Both the position numbers and the translations under genes were made by a program. From JBHJGP01 sp050331695 (GTDB lineage: Bacteria > Pseudomonadota > Alphaproteobacteria > Geminicoccales > Geminicoccaceae): a stretch of DNA of 64,000 bases. Numbering within the stretch: the first letter of the stretch is position 1; the number at the start of each line of letters is the position of its first letter. Positions 1 to 7,303 of the stretch are shown here, piece after piece. The notes under the pieces are model-generated. The model was not told the DNA's origin. It saw only the letters and a list, made by a program, of their open reading frames with translations, and did not search any database. The DNA is taken from the NCBI GenBank assembly GCA_050331695.1, contig JBHJGP010000014.1:1-64000 (forward strand), read 5' to 3'.

Positions 1-361
1 CAAGCTCGCCGAAACCATCAATCCGTCGGTTTTTCTTCTGTCCATCGGGCCACGGAAACGCCGTTCAACATGGTTCTCGAAGCCCGCGCCTAGTTTTTCG
101 TCAGTTTCTGGCCGCCCGGTCCGGTCGCTATTTTGTCTTCACCACCGGGCCGGGCGCTTTGACGGACTCAATTACCTTGACAGTTTATCAACGCCCTTGC
201 GATGCCTTAGGAGCATGGTTCTTGGCTATTACAATTTAGCAGGTTGTCTTTGAAACTGAAATTTTTTATTTTGTCGTCGGTTCAATTTTGTCAATATTAC
301 CGACTATTAGAATAAATACTAGTAATATAGCTGGATAAATAACTGTAATTGCTATCTCGAT
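1..361. other. No confident gene; possible 3' tail of an upstream gene
   Basis: Nothing recognisable is encoded here. On the + strand the frame starting at base 3 stays open until a TAG at 237-239, and the frame starting at base 1 is open to a TAG at 91-93. Either could be the 3' end of a gene entering from the left, but neither product is a family I know. From about base 200 the DNA becomes clearly AT-rich, unlike the rest of the window. That marks the left edge of an acquired or degenerating segment. Confidence 0.3.
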
Positions 362-791
362 CTAGATACTCACCCGCAAAAAAACTACCGTAGGTAGAAA
401 TAAAGATGATACAAGAAGCAAAACGAAAATTGGAGCCCAACTTTGCGGACCGCTCTTGTGCTGCCCCCACAAACCATAGCTGATCCACATGACACACAAG
501 ATAGCAAAAAGAATAATCAAGTTTTTCCAGAAGTAATTGTTCTTTTGTTGGTATATACCAATAATTTCATTTTCGATATAACCGAGTATTATCCCTTCAT
601 TTTGACTTTTTGCTAATTGTTCTAGTATTTCGAGATCAAGTTTAAGCTCTTTTTTCTATGCAAGCGATTTCGAGCATAGATAATTTTTTAATTACAGGAG
701 AAAACGATATGGCAAGTAACCAGACCCACGGCTTGGAGATAATGTTCTGTAACTGAAATAGTGAGACAAATTGTCGGATAATTTCATCCAT
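362..791 (-). pseudogene. Small AT-rich membrane-protein gene with a +1 frameshift in an A6 run
   Basis: Reading the - strand from ATG at 791 gives about 49 codons (begins MDEIIRQFVSLF) before a stop. Just upstream of that stop is a run of six A (plus-strand T at 650-655). Dropping one A joins this frame to a second open frame of about 95 codons ending in TAG at 362-364. The joined product would be about 142 residues with three hydrophobic segments: WVWLLAISFSPVI, LIILFAILCVMWISYGLW and IFVLLLVSSLFLPTVVFL. I do not recognise the family. Codon use is AT-rich, unlike every neighbour, which suggests transfer (inference). The break could be a real mutation, a homopolymer sequencing error, or a programmed +1 shift. 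No strong ribosome-binding site precedes the ATG. Confidence 0.5.
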
Positions 792-960
792 TTTTGAGAT
801 CCGGTGCAAAGTTAGACGTTAAATACAGGTATCATTCTGTTTTTGTTTCAACGAATGCTGGTAAATTTCTTCTGTCGCGATCAAAATGGACGACGGATTC
901 ATTCGCGGGTCAAGGTTGGATGGCGCGCCCTCCCATATGCCCTCCCCAACGATCGGTGCA

Positions 961-1266
961 CTATTCTTCAGCCGTCTGCAACAGTGCAGCGTGGATAAAC
1001 GCGCTGCGCCTGTAAAACGTTCTGAGGCCCGATCGTAAGCCATCGATCGGGCGGCCGAAGAAGCAGACGTAGCCATCGGGGTCGGCGATTTCGAAGCCGC
1101 GCAGGCGGTCATCAGTGTCGCGAAGCGGCTGGTGGAAGGTGACGTTGCGGCTCGAAAACTCTTGGGCGAGTCGGTCCGGGTCCGATGAATGGATGAAGGC
1201 GTTCCAGCGGGCCCATTCATGTCTTTGGGGATTGGGAAGCGGCGGCAACTGATCACCGAAATCCAC
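961..1266 (-). pseudogene. Truncated second copy of the VOC (glyoxalase-fold) gene
   Basis: The predicted product is the C-terminal two-thirds of the VOC protein encoded at 2470-2868. It shares QRHxWARWxAF, QPLRDTDDRLRGFE and ADPDGYxCFFGRPIDG with that protein, and the DNA of about 1044-1263 aligns closely with about 2474-2696. The N-terminal beta-alpha-beta half, including the first metal or substrate side chains, is missing. The original stop is lost, so the frame runs on for about 25 unrelated residues to a TAG. It lies only 7 bp downstream of the FkbM gene on the same strand. Probably a non-functional fragment left by a local duplication. Confidence 0.7.
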
Positions 1267-1273
1267 CGACAGA

Positions 1274-2365
1274 CTATCCCATCACGTAACTTGGTTCCTG
1301 TGGGGGCAGGTTTGTCAGGGCGGTGGCGAGATCATCATGGGCCGGGAGTGATCGGGGGACCGCCAGGATGTCCGTGAACCCGTAGGCCCGTTTGGGAATG
1401 TCAGCTATAAAATCCTCGATGTGGTCTTTGTCGATCAGAGCCGCAGATGTCGGTTGCTGCAGATAGACGAGATCGAAAAGGGAATGGGTCTTGTCGAGTG
1501 TTCTCAGATAGGCGGCGGTATCGATCGTTTTGTACTGGCCCTGGCCGACGGCAAGTTCGATCATGAGGGTCGCGTCGTTGAGTTCGTCCAGATTGTCCAT
1601 GATGATTTCGGCGTCGACGCCCTCGACATCGAACTTTGCCATGAGATGCGCTCCCTCGGGCACTTCAGCAAAGCAGGCCGCACCGGTGACCGTCCAGATC
1701 GGATAGCTTTCGAACTCCATCTCGGGCAGATCGGTGATGGTCAAATCCAGCCTCGAGGCATCGGAGTTTCCGCGGATCTGGTGAAACAGGTGTGGTCCGC
1801 CATGGCGGCTTAGGCCAACAGATTGGTAGGTCACCCTGTCGGAAACATCATTCAACGCCGCGTTGAACGGTATCAGGCAACCGGCAAAGGACGGATCGTA
1901 GCACACGGCATCGAACCGGTATTGGCGTAGGGCCGCGAACCGGGCCAGCCGAATGGCCACGTCGCCAACCCAAGCGCCGAAGTCAAGAAAGTATGTTTGG
2001 ACATTCCGTTCATTCAAAATGTCCAAGTAAAGATACAGAAGTTTCTTTACGTCGTGTTCAAGCTCATGGCGAGGCGGGGCTCCGGCCCTCATTAATTCGC
2101 GGTGGGCCGTTCTATCGAAACCCTTGGCATCATCAGGGACCACCCGGTCGTACAAATTGTCATTGGTGGGCATGAACAAACCGACATTGTCGACCCGTAC
2201 CAGGTCGTAGTTCGGTTTCTCGACAGTCATTCGTTCAATTCTGCGGTGCAGCTTTTCGATCTCGTTGTCCTTGGCTTCGAGTCGTTCCTCAAGTCGAGAC
2301 AGACGATCTTCCAGACGGGAGAGTTCGTCTTTCCGATCAAAAATGTTTCTTATCGATTGACGCAT
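1274..2365 (-). CDS. FkbM-family SAM-dependent methyltransferase with N-terminal coiled coil
   Basis: 363 residues. Residues about 10-50 are rich in E/R/L heptads (SRLEDRLSRLEERLEAKDNE), a coiled coil likely used for self-association. The rest is a class I methyltransferase of the FkbM type: motif I YFLDFGAWVGDVAIRLARFA near residue 125, and the family-typical KFDVEGVDAEII near 245, which corresponds to the usual K-I-D-V-E-G signature. FkbM enzymes O-methylate sugars, polyketides or other small molecules; the substrate cannot be told from sequence. A GGGG stretch lies upstream of the ATG. It sits between a full VOC gene and a truncated copy of the same gene, which suggests it arrived with a duplication. 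It ends in TAG. Given the glycan genes at 9-20 kb, a surface-sugar methylation role is possible (inference). Confidence 0.8.
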   Translation of the reverse strand: MRQSIRNIFDRKDELSRLEDRLSRLEERLEAKDNEIEKLHRRIERMTVEKPNYDLVRVDNVGLFMPTNDNLYDRVVPDDAKGFDRTAHRELMRAGAPPRHELEHDVKKLLYLYLDILNERNVQTYFLDFGAWVGDVAIRLARFAALRQYRFDAVCYDPSFAGCLIPFNAALNDVSDRVTYQSVGLSRHGGPHLFHQIRGNSDASRLDLTITDLPEMEFESYPIWTVTGAACFAEVPEGAHLMAKFDVEGVDAEIIMDNLDELNDATLMIELAVGQGQYKTIDTAAYLRTLDKTHSLFDLVYLQQPTSAALIDKDHIEDFIADIPKRAYGFTDILAVPRSLPAHDDLATALTNLPPQEPSYVMG

Positions 2366-2469
2366 GAATGCCCCGAAGAAGCTGATTTCTCAGAAGTGTT
2401 TGCCGTCGAATGAGCTATGCTCATCGTCGGGATCTTGATCACAGCCGTTACGCTGTTGCGGGGGGATCG

Positions 2470-2868
2470 TCACCCATCGATCGGGCGGCCGAAGAAGCAG
2501 ATGTAGCCGTCGGGGTCGGCGACCTCGAAGCCGCGCAATCGGTCATCGGTGTCGCGAAGGGGCTGGCGGAAGATGACGTCGCGGCCCGAAAATTCTTGGG
2601 CGAGCCGGTCCGGGTCCGGTGAATAGACGAAGGCGTCCCAGCGGGCCCAGTCATGCCTTTGGGGATTGGGAAGCGGCGGCACCTGGTCACCGATGACTTT
2701 CAGCATGATTTGGGCCTGGTTCCGTCCGACGATGGCGAAAAGTTTTGGATAGGTGGATCTGAAGCGGCATTCGAAGCCGAGATGGGTGAGGTAATGGTCC
2801 AGGGATGCCTGCAGGTTGGCAGCGATGAAGAGGGGCGAGCAGGGGCCGAGGGTCGCGCGCTCCGTCAT
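2470..2868 (-). CDS. VOC-superfamily (glyoxalase/bleomycin-resistance fold) protein
   Basis: 132 residues from ATG at 2868; a longer start at 2928 is possible but adds residues unlike the family. It has the paired beta-alpha-beta-beta-beta layout: N-terminal LFIAANLQASLDHYLTHLGF and C-terminal RGFEVADPDGYICFFG, which is the usual metal or substrate strand. The function within this very diverse superfamily (isomerase, dioxygenase, resistance protein) cannot be assigned. It is transcribed toward the FkbM gene 104 bp away, and a degraded copy of its 3' part lies beyond that gene. The ribosome-binding site is weak. Confidence 0.75.
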   Translation of the reverse strand: MTERATLGPCSPLFIAANLQASLDHYLTHLGFECRFRSTYPKLFAIVGRNQAQIMLKVIGDQVPPLPNPQRHDWARWDAFVYSPDPDRLAQEFSGRDVIFRQPLRDTDDRLRGFEVADPDGYICFFGRPIDG

Positions 2869-2932
2869 ATTGTTTTTCGGCTGTGCGCCCGCGCCGGTTT
2901 CGTCACCAACGCAGGCTCCAACAGACAAAAAA

Positions 2933-4927
2933 TCAGTTTTGGGCGGTTTGGACCGGCGGGGCGTTAATGATCGGATTGCGGTCGAAAAAGTTGTGGGGCG
3001 CGATCATCACCGACTTCGGGTGCGAGGGAAGCACCGGCCAGTCCTCGGCGGCGGTGATGTGATGAAAACCGAGCGTGTACCAAAGCACCAGATCTGTGTT
3101 CTCGATTGTGCGGTTGGACGCCGTCCAGGCGGGCAGGCCGTCGCCGCCCTGGCTCTGGTTGGGGTAGTCGCCGGCCGCGTATTTTTCCTGCGCGTCGAAC
3201 GCGGTGACCCAGAGATGGTGTTTGGTGAAGCCGGCCCGCTTGTGCGGCCAGTCATCGTCGCTGAGCTGGGTGTAGGCGTTGCCGGTGGTCTTGAGGACGT
3301 AGCCGGTGGGATTGCCCAGCGCGTTGGTCCGGTCGTTGGACTGGATCCGCCATTGGACCGGATTTTTCAGGTCGATGTCGAGTTGGGCGTCGGCCTCGGT
3401 CTGGGCGACCTCGCGCTCGATCGTCCAGATGCTCGCGCGAGGGTGGTCTTCGGGCAGCGTTTCCCTGACGAAGGTGTCTTTGACGAAGGAATTGTTGCGG
3501 CCGTCGACGTCGAAATCGAGGCGCAGCGCGAAATAGTGGTCGTGATACGGGGCGACGAGGCCTGGTGCCACGAGGGTGCCGTAGGCCGTGTCTTCGGCCG
3601 CGGTGGCGTCGTCCATATGCTGGGTTTCGACAGCCTTGGTGATGTCGATGCCGGTCGACGCGATGTCGACCTTGATGGCACCGGTCGGCATGAACACCCA
3701 GTCATAGATGTAGTCGTAATTGCCGATCGCGGCGGCCATGCGGACGACCAGGTTGCGGCCGGGCCGGCCTTCGTAGGTTTCGTTCAGGAACTCGGAGTGG
3801 CGCCAGGCGGGACCCATGGTGGGCCGTTCGAAGATGCACAGAGCCTGGGGGTAGGGGACCGGCTCAGCATCGTCGAAGGCAAGCACGCCATCGATGAACG
3901 TGGCATGGGCCGGGCAGTCGACACCCTTGACCAGGGGCGTGGCGAACATGCCGAAGCCGTATTCGCCGGCGTCGAAATAGGTTTTGTAGAACCAGCCCTG
4001 GGCCGGATCCATGTAGGGCACGAACATCTCGCTCAAGCTCGCCTGATAGAGCACCGAGCGGTCTTCGCCGTCGTCGGCGAACGTGACCAGCGAGACGACC
4101 GGCCCGCTCCTTCGATCGAGCCGCAGGTGGAAGGACCAGGGCCCCCAGGTGACCTTGGAGCCGTCGATCTGGTAGCTGGGCCCGTCGGGCTGGGTCACCT
4201 CAATCGGGTTCATCGCCGGCAGCAGCGGCGACACGGATGGAACGTCGTAATTGCCGTGGGGCTCGGGCACCGGCACGGGACCCTCGTCGATCAGGCGCAC
4301 GACCTCGCCGGCGTTGAGGTCGACGATCGCCGTCAGGTTCTCGATCGGCCGGGTGTAGACGCTGGTGGTGGTGCCTTCCTGGTCGAAGCACTGGACCCGG
4401 AGCAGGCGTTTGCCCTCGAGCTCCGGTTCGGCGAAATAGCCGGCGGAGAAGGGCAGGCACAAGAACCGTTCGGGATCGATCTCGTCATAGCCCCGGGCCT
4501 TCATCGCTTCCTGCCAGCCGGGATCGGATTGGGTGATCTCGCCGCCGGCGACCCACTCGCTGAACAGGATGCTCGACTGCTTGCCTTCGACTTCCGTGAA
4601 GTCGAGCACCGATTTCTCGACCAGATCGACCGTCGCTTCGAACATTTTCGGGCCCTCGCGGACCACGGCGGCGGCGACCCGTGAGATCGGATCGCCCTCG
4701 GACCAAGCCAGCACGTCCTCCTTGGCCGGTTCCTCCAGGCTGATGATGGCGAAGGCGGAGGTTTCGCCGACGTGGCCGTGAGCCTCGAGGATCGAGCGCA
4801 CCTGGCCGTATTCCTCGTCGGTCAGCGCGTCGAGGGGATGGGTGGGCGCGGCGAACGCTCCGCTGCCGAGCAGGGTGATGGCTCCGAAAGACACGGACCA
4901 AGCGAGCGAACGTAAGACGCGCATCAT
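2933..4927 (-). CDS. Copper amine oxidase (primary-amine oxidase), exported
   Basis: 664 residues from the ATG at 4927, preceded by GGGAGGAAG; the upstream in-frame ATG at 5005 is less likely. A Sec signal peptide fits the first 26 or so residues (VLRSLAWSVSFGAITLLGSG then AFA). The enzyme oxidises primary amines to aldehydes with release of NH3 and H2O2, using Cu(II) and topaquinone (TPQ) made from a tyrosine. Visible key residues: catalytic base D319 in YFDAGEYG, TPQ precursor Y404 in GNYDY, and copper ligands H462 and H464 (HDH) plus a His at 622/623 in GFHH. The length is normal for the bacterial enzyme. It probably acts in the periplasm. Downstream VOC and upstream DUF4396/nitrilase genes share the strand, which suggests use of amines and nitriles as N sources (inference). 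Confidence 0.93.
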   Translation of the reverse strand: MMRVLRSLAWSVSFGAITLLGSGAFAAPTHPLDALTDEEYGQVRSILEAHGHVGETSAFAIISLEEPAKEDVLAWSEGDPISRVAAAVVREGPKMFEATVDLVEKSVLDFTEVEGKQSSILFSEWVAGGEITQSDPGWQEAMKARGYDEIDPERFLCLPFSAGYFAEPELEGKRLLRVQCFDQEGTTTSVYTRPIENLTAIVDLNAGEVVRLIDEGPVPVPEPHGNYDVPSVSPLLPAMNPIEVTQPDGPSYQIDGSKVTWGPWSFHLRLDRRSGPVVSLVTFADDGEDRSVLYQASLSEMFVPYMDPAQGWFYKTYFDAGEYGFGMFATPLVKGVDCPAHATFIDGVLAFDDAEPVPYPQALCIFERPTMGPAWRHSEFLNETYEGRPGRNLVVRMAAAIGNYDYIYDWVFMPTGAIKVDIASTGIDITKAVETQHMDDATAAEDTAYGTLVAPGLVAPYHDHYFALRLDFDVDGRNNSFVKDTFVRETLPEDHPRASIWTIEREVAQTEADAQLDIDLKNPVQWRIQSNDRTNALGNPTGYVLKTTGNAYTQLSDDDWPHKRAGFTKHHLWVTAFDAQEKYAAGDYPNQSQGGDGLPAWTASNRTIENTDLVLWYTLGFHHITAAEDWPVLPSHPKSVMIAPHNFFDRNPIINAPPVQTAQN

Positions 4928-5010
4928 CTTCCTCCCGAATGAGCTTGATAGACCTATCGTCTGCCTCCGGGAGGGGCTTCGCAAGAGATTTTGCGTATTC
5001 GACAAGAGCC

Positions 5011-5457
5011 TCAGTGACAGGCTTTGCCCAGAGCCTTGAGCCGCCAGTAATTGTAGGGCAGTGGCGTCAGGAAGCCGGCAAGCAGCATGATAGGCAGCAC
5101 CCAGAAGGTCAGCTTGGCGCCGCCGGTGAGAACAACGTCGACCGCGTTCATGGCCACCTCCATCGACACCATCGAGATCAGCGACATGCCGATGGCGGTC
5201 CTGAAGGCGTCGCCGAGGGCCATTTGCCGGGAAAGGATGACCGTTTCGAGCGCGATTGAGGTCAGAATGCCGTTGACGATGGCGAGTGTCATGATGGCGA
5301 GCGTCGGCCAGGGGATGCCGCTCACCTGGAAGAAAAAGATGGTGCCGAGATCACCGATCGAGCATCCGGCGAGGCACCAGGCGGTATTGACCGACGCCTG
5401 CCGCCAGGTGGCTCGGCACTGCCAATCGATGCCGGTTACGGTTGCCGAAACCGCCAT
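5011..5457 (-). CDS. DUF4396-family integral membrane protein
   Basis: 148 residues from the ATG at 5457, which follows AAAGGACGAAA; the longer frame upstream overlaps the nitrilase gene and is not needed. The N-terminus carries the conserved AWCLAGCSIGDLG segment (two cysteines, Gly-Asp) typical of DUF4396. Four hydrophobic helices follow: LGTIFFFQVSGIPW, LAIMTLAIVNGILTSIALETV, AIGMSLISMVSMEVAMNAVD and WVLPIMLLAGFLTPLPYNYW. The function is unknown; a link to copper or other metals has been suggested from cysteine content only. It sits between the copper amine oxidase (84 bp downstream) and the nitrilase, so a copper-related accessory role for the oxidase is conceivable but untested. Confidence 0.75.
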   Translation of the reverse strand: MAVSATVTGIDWQCRATWRQASVNTAWCLAGCSIGDLGTIFFFQVSGIPWPTLAIMTLAIVNGILTSIALETVILSRQMALGDAFRTAIGMSLISMVSMEVAMNAVDVVLTGGAKLTFWVLPIMLLAGFLTPLPYNYWRLKALGKACH

Positions 5458-5524
5458 TTTCGTCCTTTCGCTAGCTCTCCTCCCCTCAGATAGGGAGGTG
5501 GCCGTTTGCCCGCAAAGACGAAAC

Positions 5525-6535
5525 CTACTCCGCTGCTTCCACGGCTGCTTCGGCGTCGCCCAAAACCTCGAAACGGGGTGCCGTCGGTTGCGAGCCAACC
5601 ACATGGTCGTTGCGGGAGCGGTTGATCAGCAACCGCATGACGTCCGGCCGGCTGTAATGGCCCACCGGATCGGCTGCCGATTTGGCGATCGCGATCATGC
5701 CGAGATCGATCTCGGCGACGACGAGACCCTCCTGGTCCTCGGCCAGCGGCTCGCCAAGGGGTGAGCCGTCGGGGCCGAAGATCCGGGCATAGCCGCCGCC
5801 CGGCTTGAGAAAGGCCTGCTTGTCCGGCGTATCGCACAGCCGTTCGACCATGGCGTCGCTGACGGTGGCACAGGAGGCGATGACGAAACACTGCCCTTCG
5901 GCCGCGTACATTTGGCTGGCGGCGGTGTTGAGTTCCGGCCCGAGCGCGTAGGCCATGCCCCGGTAGAGGCTGAAGCTGGGCCATGAGGCGATGTGGATCT
6001 GCTCGTTCTGGGCGTACATGGCATATTTGGTCAGCGGCTGCAGATGTTCCCAACAGCAGAGAGCGCCGAGCCGGCCGAGGCTCGTATCGTGGACAGCGAT
6101 GTCGCTGCCGTCACCCTCGCCGAAGACGGTCCGCTCGACGTGGGTGGGCTTGAGCTTGCGGCGGCGGGCGATCATCTCGCCGTCCGCGCCGATCAGCCAT
6201 TGGGCCATGTAGAGGCTGCCGCCGATTCGCTCACTGAGGCCCATGGCGACATGAATGCCGTTTCGACGCGCCGCATCGCGGAGCCTTTGCTCCTCCGGCC
6301 CCCCGGCGAGCGGCGAGTTGTCGGCATAAGCCTGGACGAACTGCATGCCCCACGCCGGCGCACCGAGCCAGATCCACCAGGGATAGCCGGGGACCCAGGT
6401 TTCAGGAAAGGCGATCAGCTTGACGCCCTGGCTTCCGGCCTGATCGATCAGCGAGACCGCCTTGTCGACGGTGGCGTCCTTGTCCAGGAACGAAGGCGCC
6501 GCCTGGACCGCCGCGACCTTGAACGGATTGCTCAT
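5525..6535 (-). CDS. Nitrilase-branch carbon-nitrogen hydrolase
   Basis: 336 residues; the ATG at 6535 follows GGGGAGGAAAG. The catalytic triad is visible: E45 in FPETWVPG, K129 in RRKLKPTHVERTVFGEGDG, and C161 in GALCCWEHLQP. The PWWIWLG and THVERTVFGEGDGSD blocks place it with true nitrilases and cyanide hydratases (R-CN + 2 H2O to acid + NH3) rather than amidases. Substrate class (aliphatic or aryl) cannot be decided. It is probably cytoplasmic and a spiral oligomer. It shares the strand with the DUF4396 and copper amine oxidase genes; together they would release ammonia from nitriles and amines (inference). It ends in TAG. Confidence 0.9.
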   Translation of the reverse strand: MSNPFKVAAVQAAPSFLDKDATVDKAVSLIDQAGSQGVKLIAFPETWVPGYPWWIWLGAPAWGMQFVQAYADNSPLAGGPEEQRLRDAARRNGIHVAMGLSERIGGSLYMAQWLIGADGEMIARRRKLKPTHVERTVFGEGDGSDIAVHDTSLGRLGALCCWEHLQPLTKYAMYAQNEQIHIASWPSFSLYRGMAYALGPELNTAASQMYAAEGQCFVIASCATVSDAMVERLCDTPDKQAFLKPGGGYARIFGPDGSPLGEPLAEDQEGLVVAEIDLGMIAIAKSAADPVGHYSRPDVMRLLINRSRNDHVVGSQPTAPRFEVLGDAEAAVEAAE

Positions 6536-6612
6536 CTTTCCTCCCCTTATACCCGGTCATGTCTTATAGCCTTTTCCGTGACACGACCAATCACCTGTCG
6601 AACGAGGCCTTC

Positions 6613-7245
6613 ATGCTTGATCTGCTGCCAATCGCGCTCGCGATCGTGCTGATGCAGATCACGCCGGGCCCGAACATGCTTGCCGTCTCGGCGGTGGCGC
6701 TTGGCACGGGCCGGCGGGCAGGGCTCGCCACGGCCGGCGGGGTGGCGACGGGCGTTTTGATCTGGGCGGTCCTCTTCGCCTTCGGTATGGGCGCCTTTCT
6801 CGATGCCTTTCCCCAGACGATCACCTTGATGAAGCTCCTCGGCGGCAGCTATCTCGTCTATCTGGGTTTGCGCTCGCTGATCGGTTCTTTCCGGACGGCG
6901 TCCGCCGGTGCCCGCCAAAGAGGGATCCAATTGGGCTTGAGAGACGCTTTCGTTCGAGGGTTCCTGGTGGTCCTCTCCAACCCGAAAGCCGCGCTTATGT
7001 GGGTCGCGATATCGATCCTTCTGGCGGCAGCCACGCCGTCGGCCAGCCATTTCCTATTGGTGGGCGTGGGCGCATCGCTTTCGGCCATGACCATTTACGG
7101 CGCCTACGCGCTGTTGTTTTCCACCGGCATCGTGGTGCGCGCCTACGGCCGGCTATTCAAACTGATCGACGCCGGCTTCGGCATCCTGTTCGGCGCACTT
7201 GGCGGGCGTCTCCTGTTGGATGGGCTGAAGGAAGCGCGCAGCTGA
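6613..7245 (+). CDS. LysE/RhtB-family amino-acid exporter
   Basis: 210 residues from the ATG at 6613, chosen because it follows GAGG at good spacing and gives the standard LysE length; an upstream start at 6559 overlaps the nitrilase promoter region. The LysE N-terminal motif MQITPGPNMLAVSAVALGTG is followed by GRRAGLATAGGVATG. Six hydrophobic helices are expected, and NPKAALMW is the other conserved block. The family exports amino acids or homoserine lactone-like metabolites across the inner membrane. It is divergent from the nitrilase (77 bp), so a shared control region is likely. Confidence 0.88.
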   Translation: MLDLLPIALAIVLMQITPGPNMLAVSAVALGTGRRAGLATAGGVATGVLIWAVLFAFGMGAFLDAFPQTITLMKLLGGSYLVYLGLRSLIGSFRTASAGARQRGIQLGLRDAFVRGFLVVLSNPKAALMWVAISILLAAATPSASHFLLVGVGASLSAMTIYGAYALLFSTGIVVRAYGRLFKLIDAGFGILFGALGGRLLLDGLKEARS

Positions 7246-7249
7246 GCCG

Positions 7250-7282
7250 AAAAGAAGAGGCGCTGATGTCGGCCAGCGCCTC
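7250..7282 (-). terminator. Rho-independent terminator after the haem peroxidase gene
   Basis: A perfect 9-bp stem (7257-7265 with 7274-7282, GAGGCGCTG / CAGCGCCTC) with an 8-nt loop is followed on the - strand by TTCTTTT. It lies between the converging LysE and peroxidase genes and suits termination of the peroxidase transcript. On the + strand there is no T run. Confidence 0.65.
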
Positions 7283-7303
7283 CTCGTAGCGGATTGAAGC
7301 GGT

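Noticed and set aside
2816..4684. 622-codon open frame on the + strand
   Set aside because: It is the antisense shadow of the copper amine oxidase, which has a signal peptide, all catalytic residues and a good ribosome-binding site.
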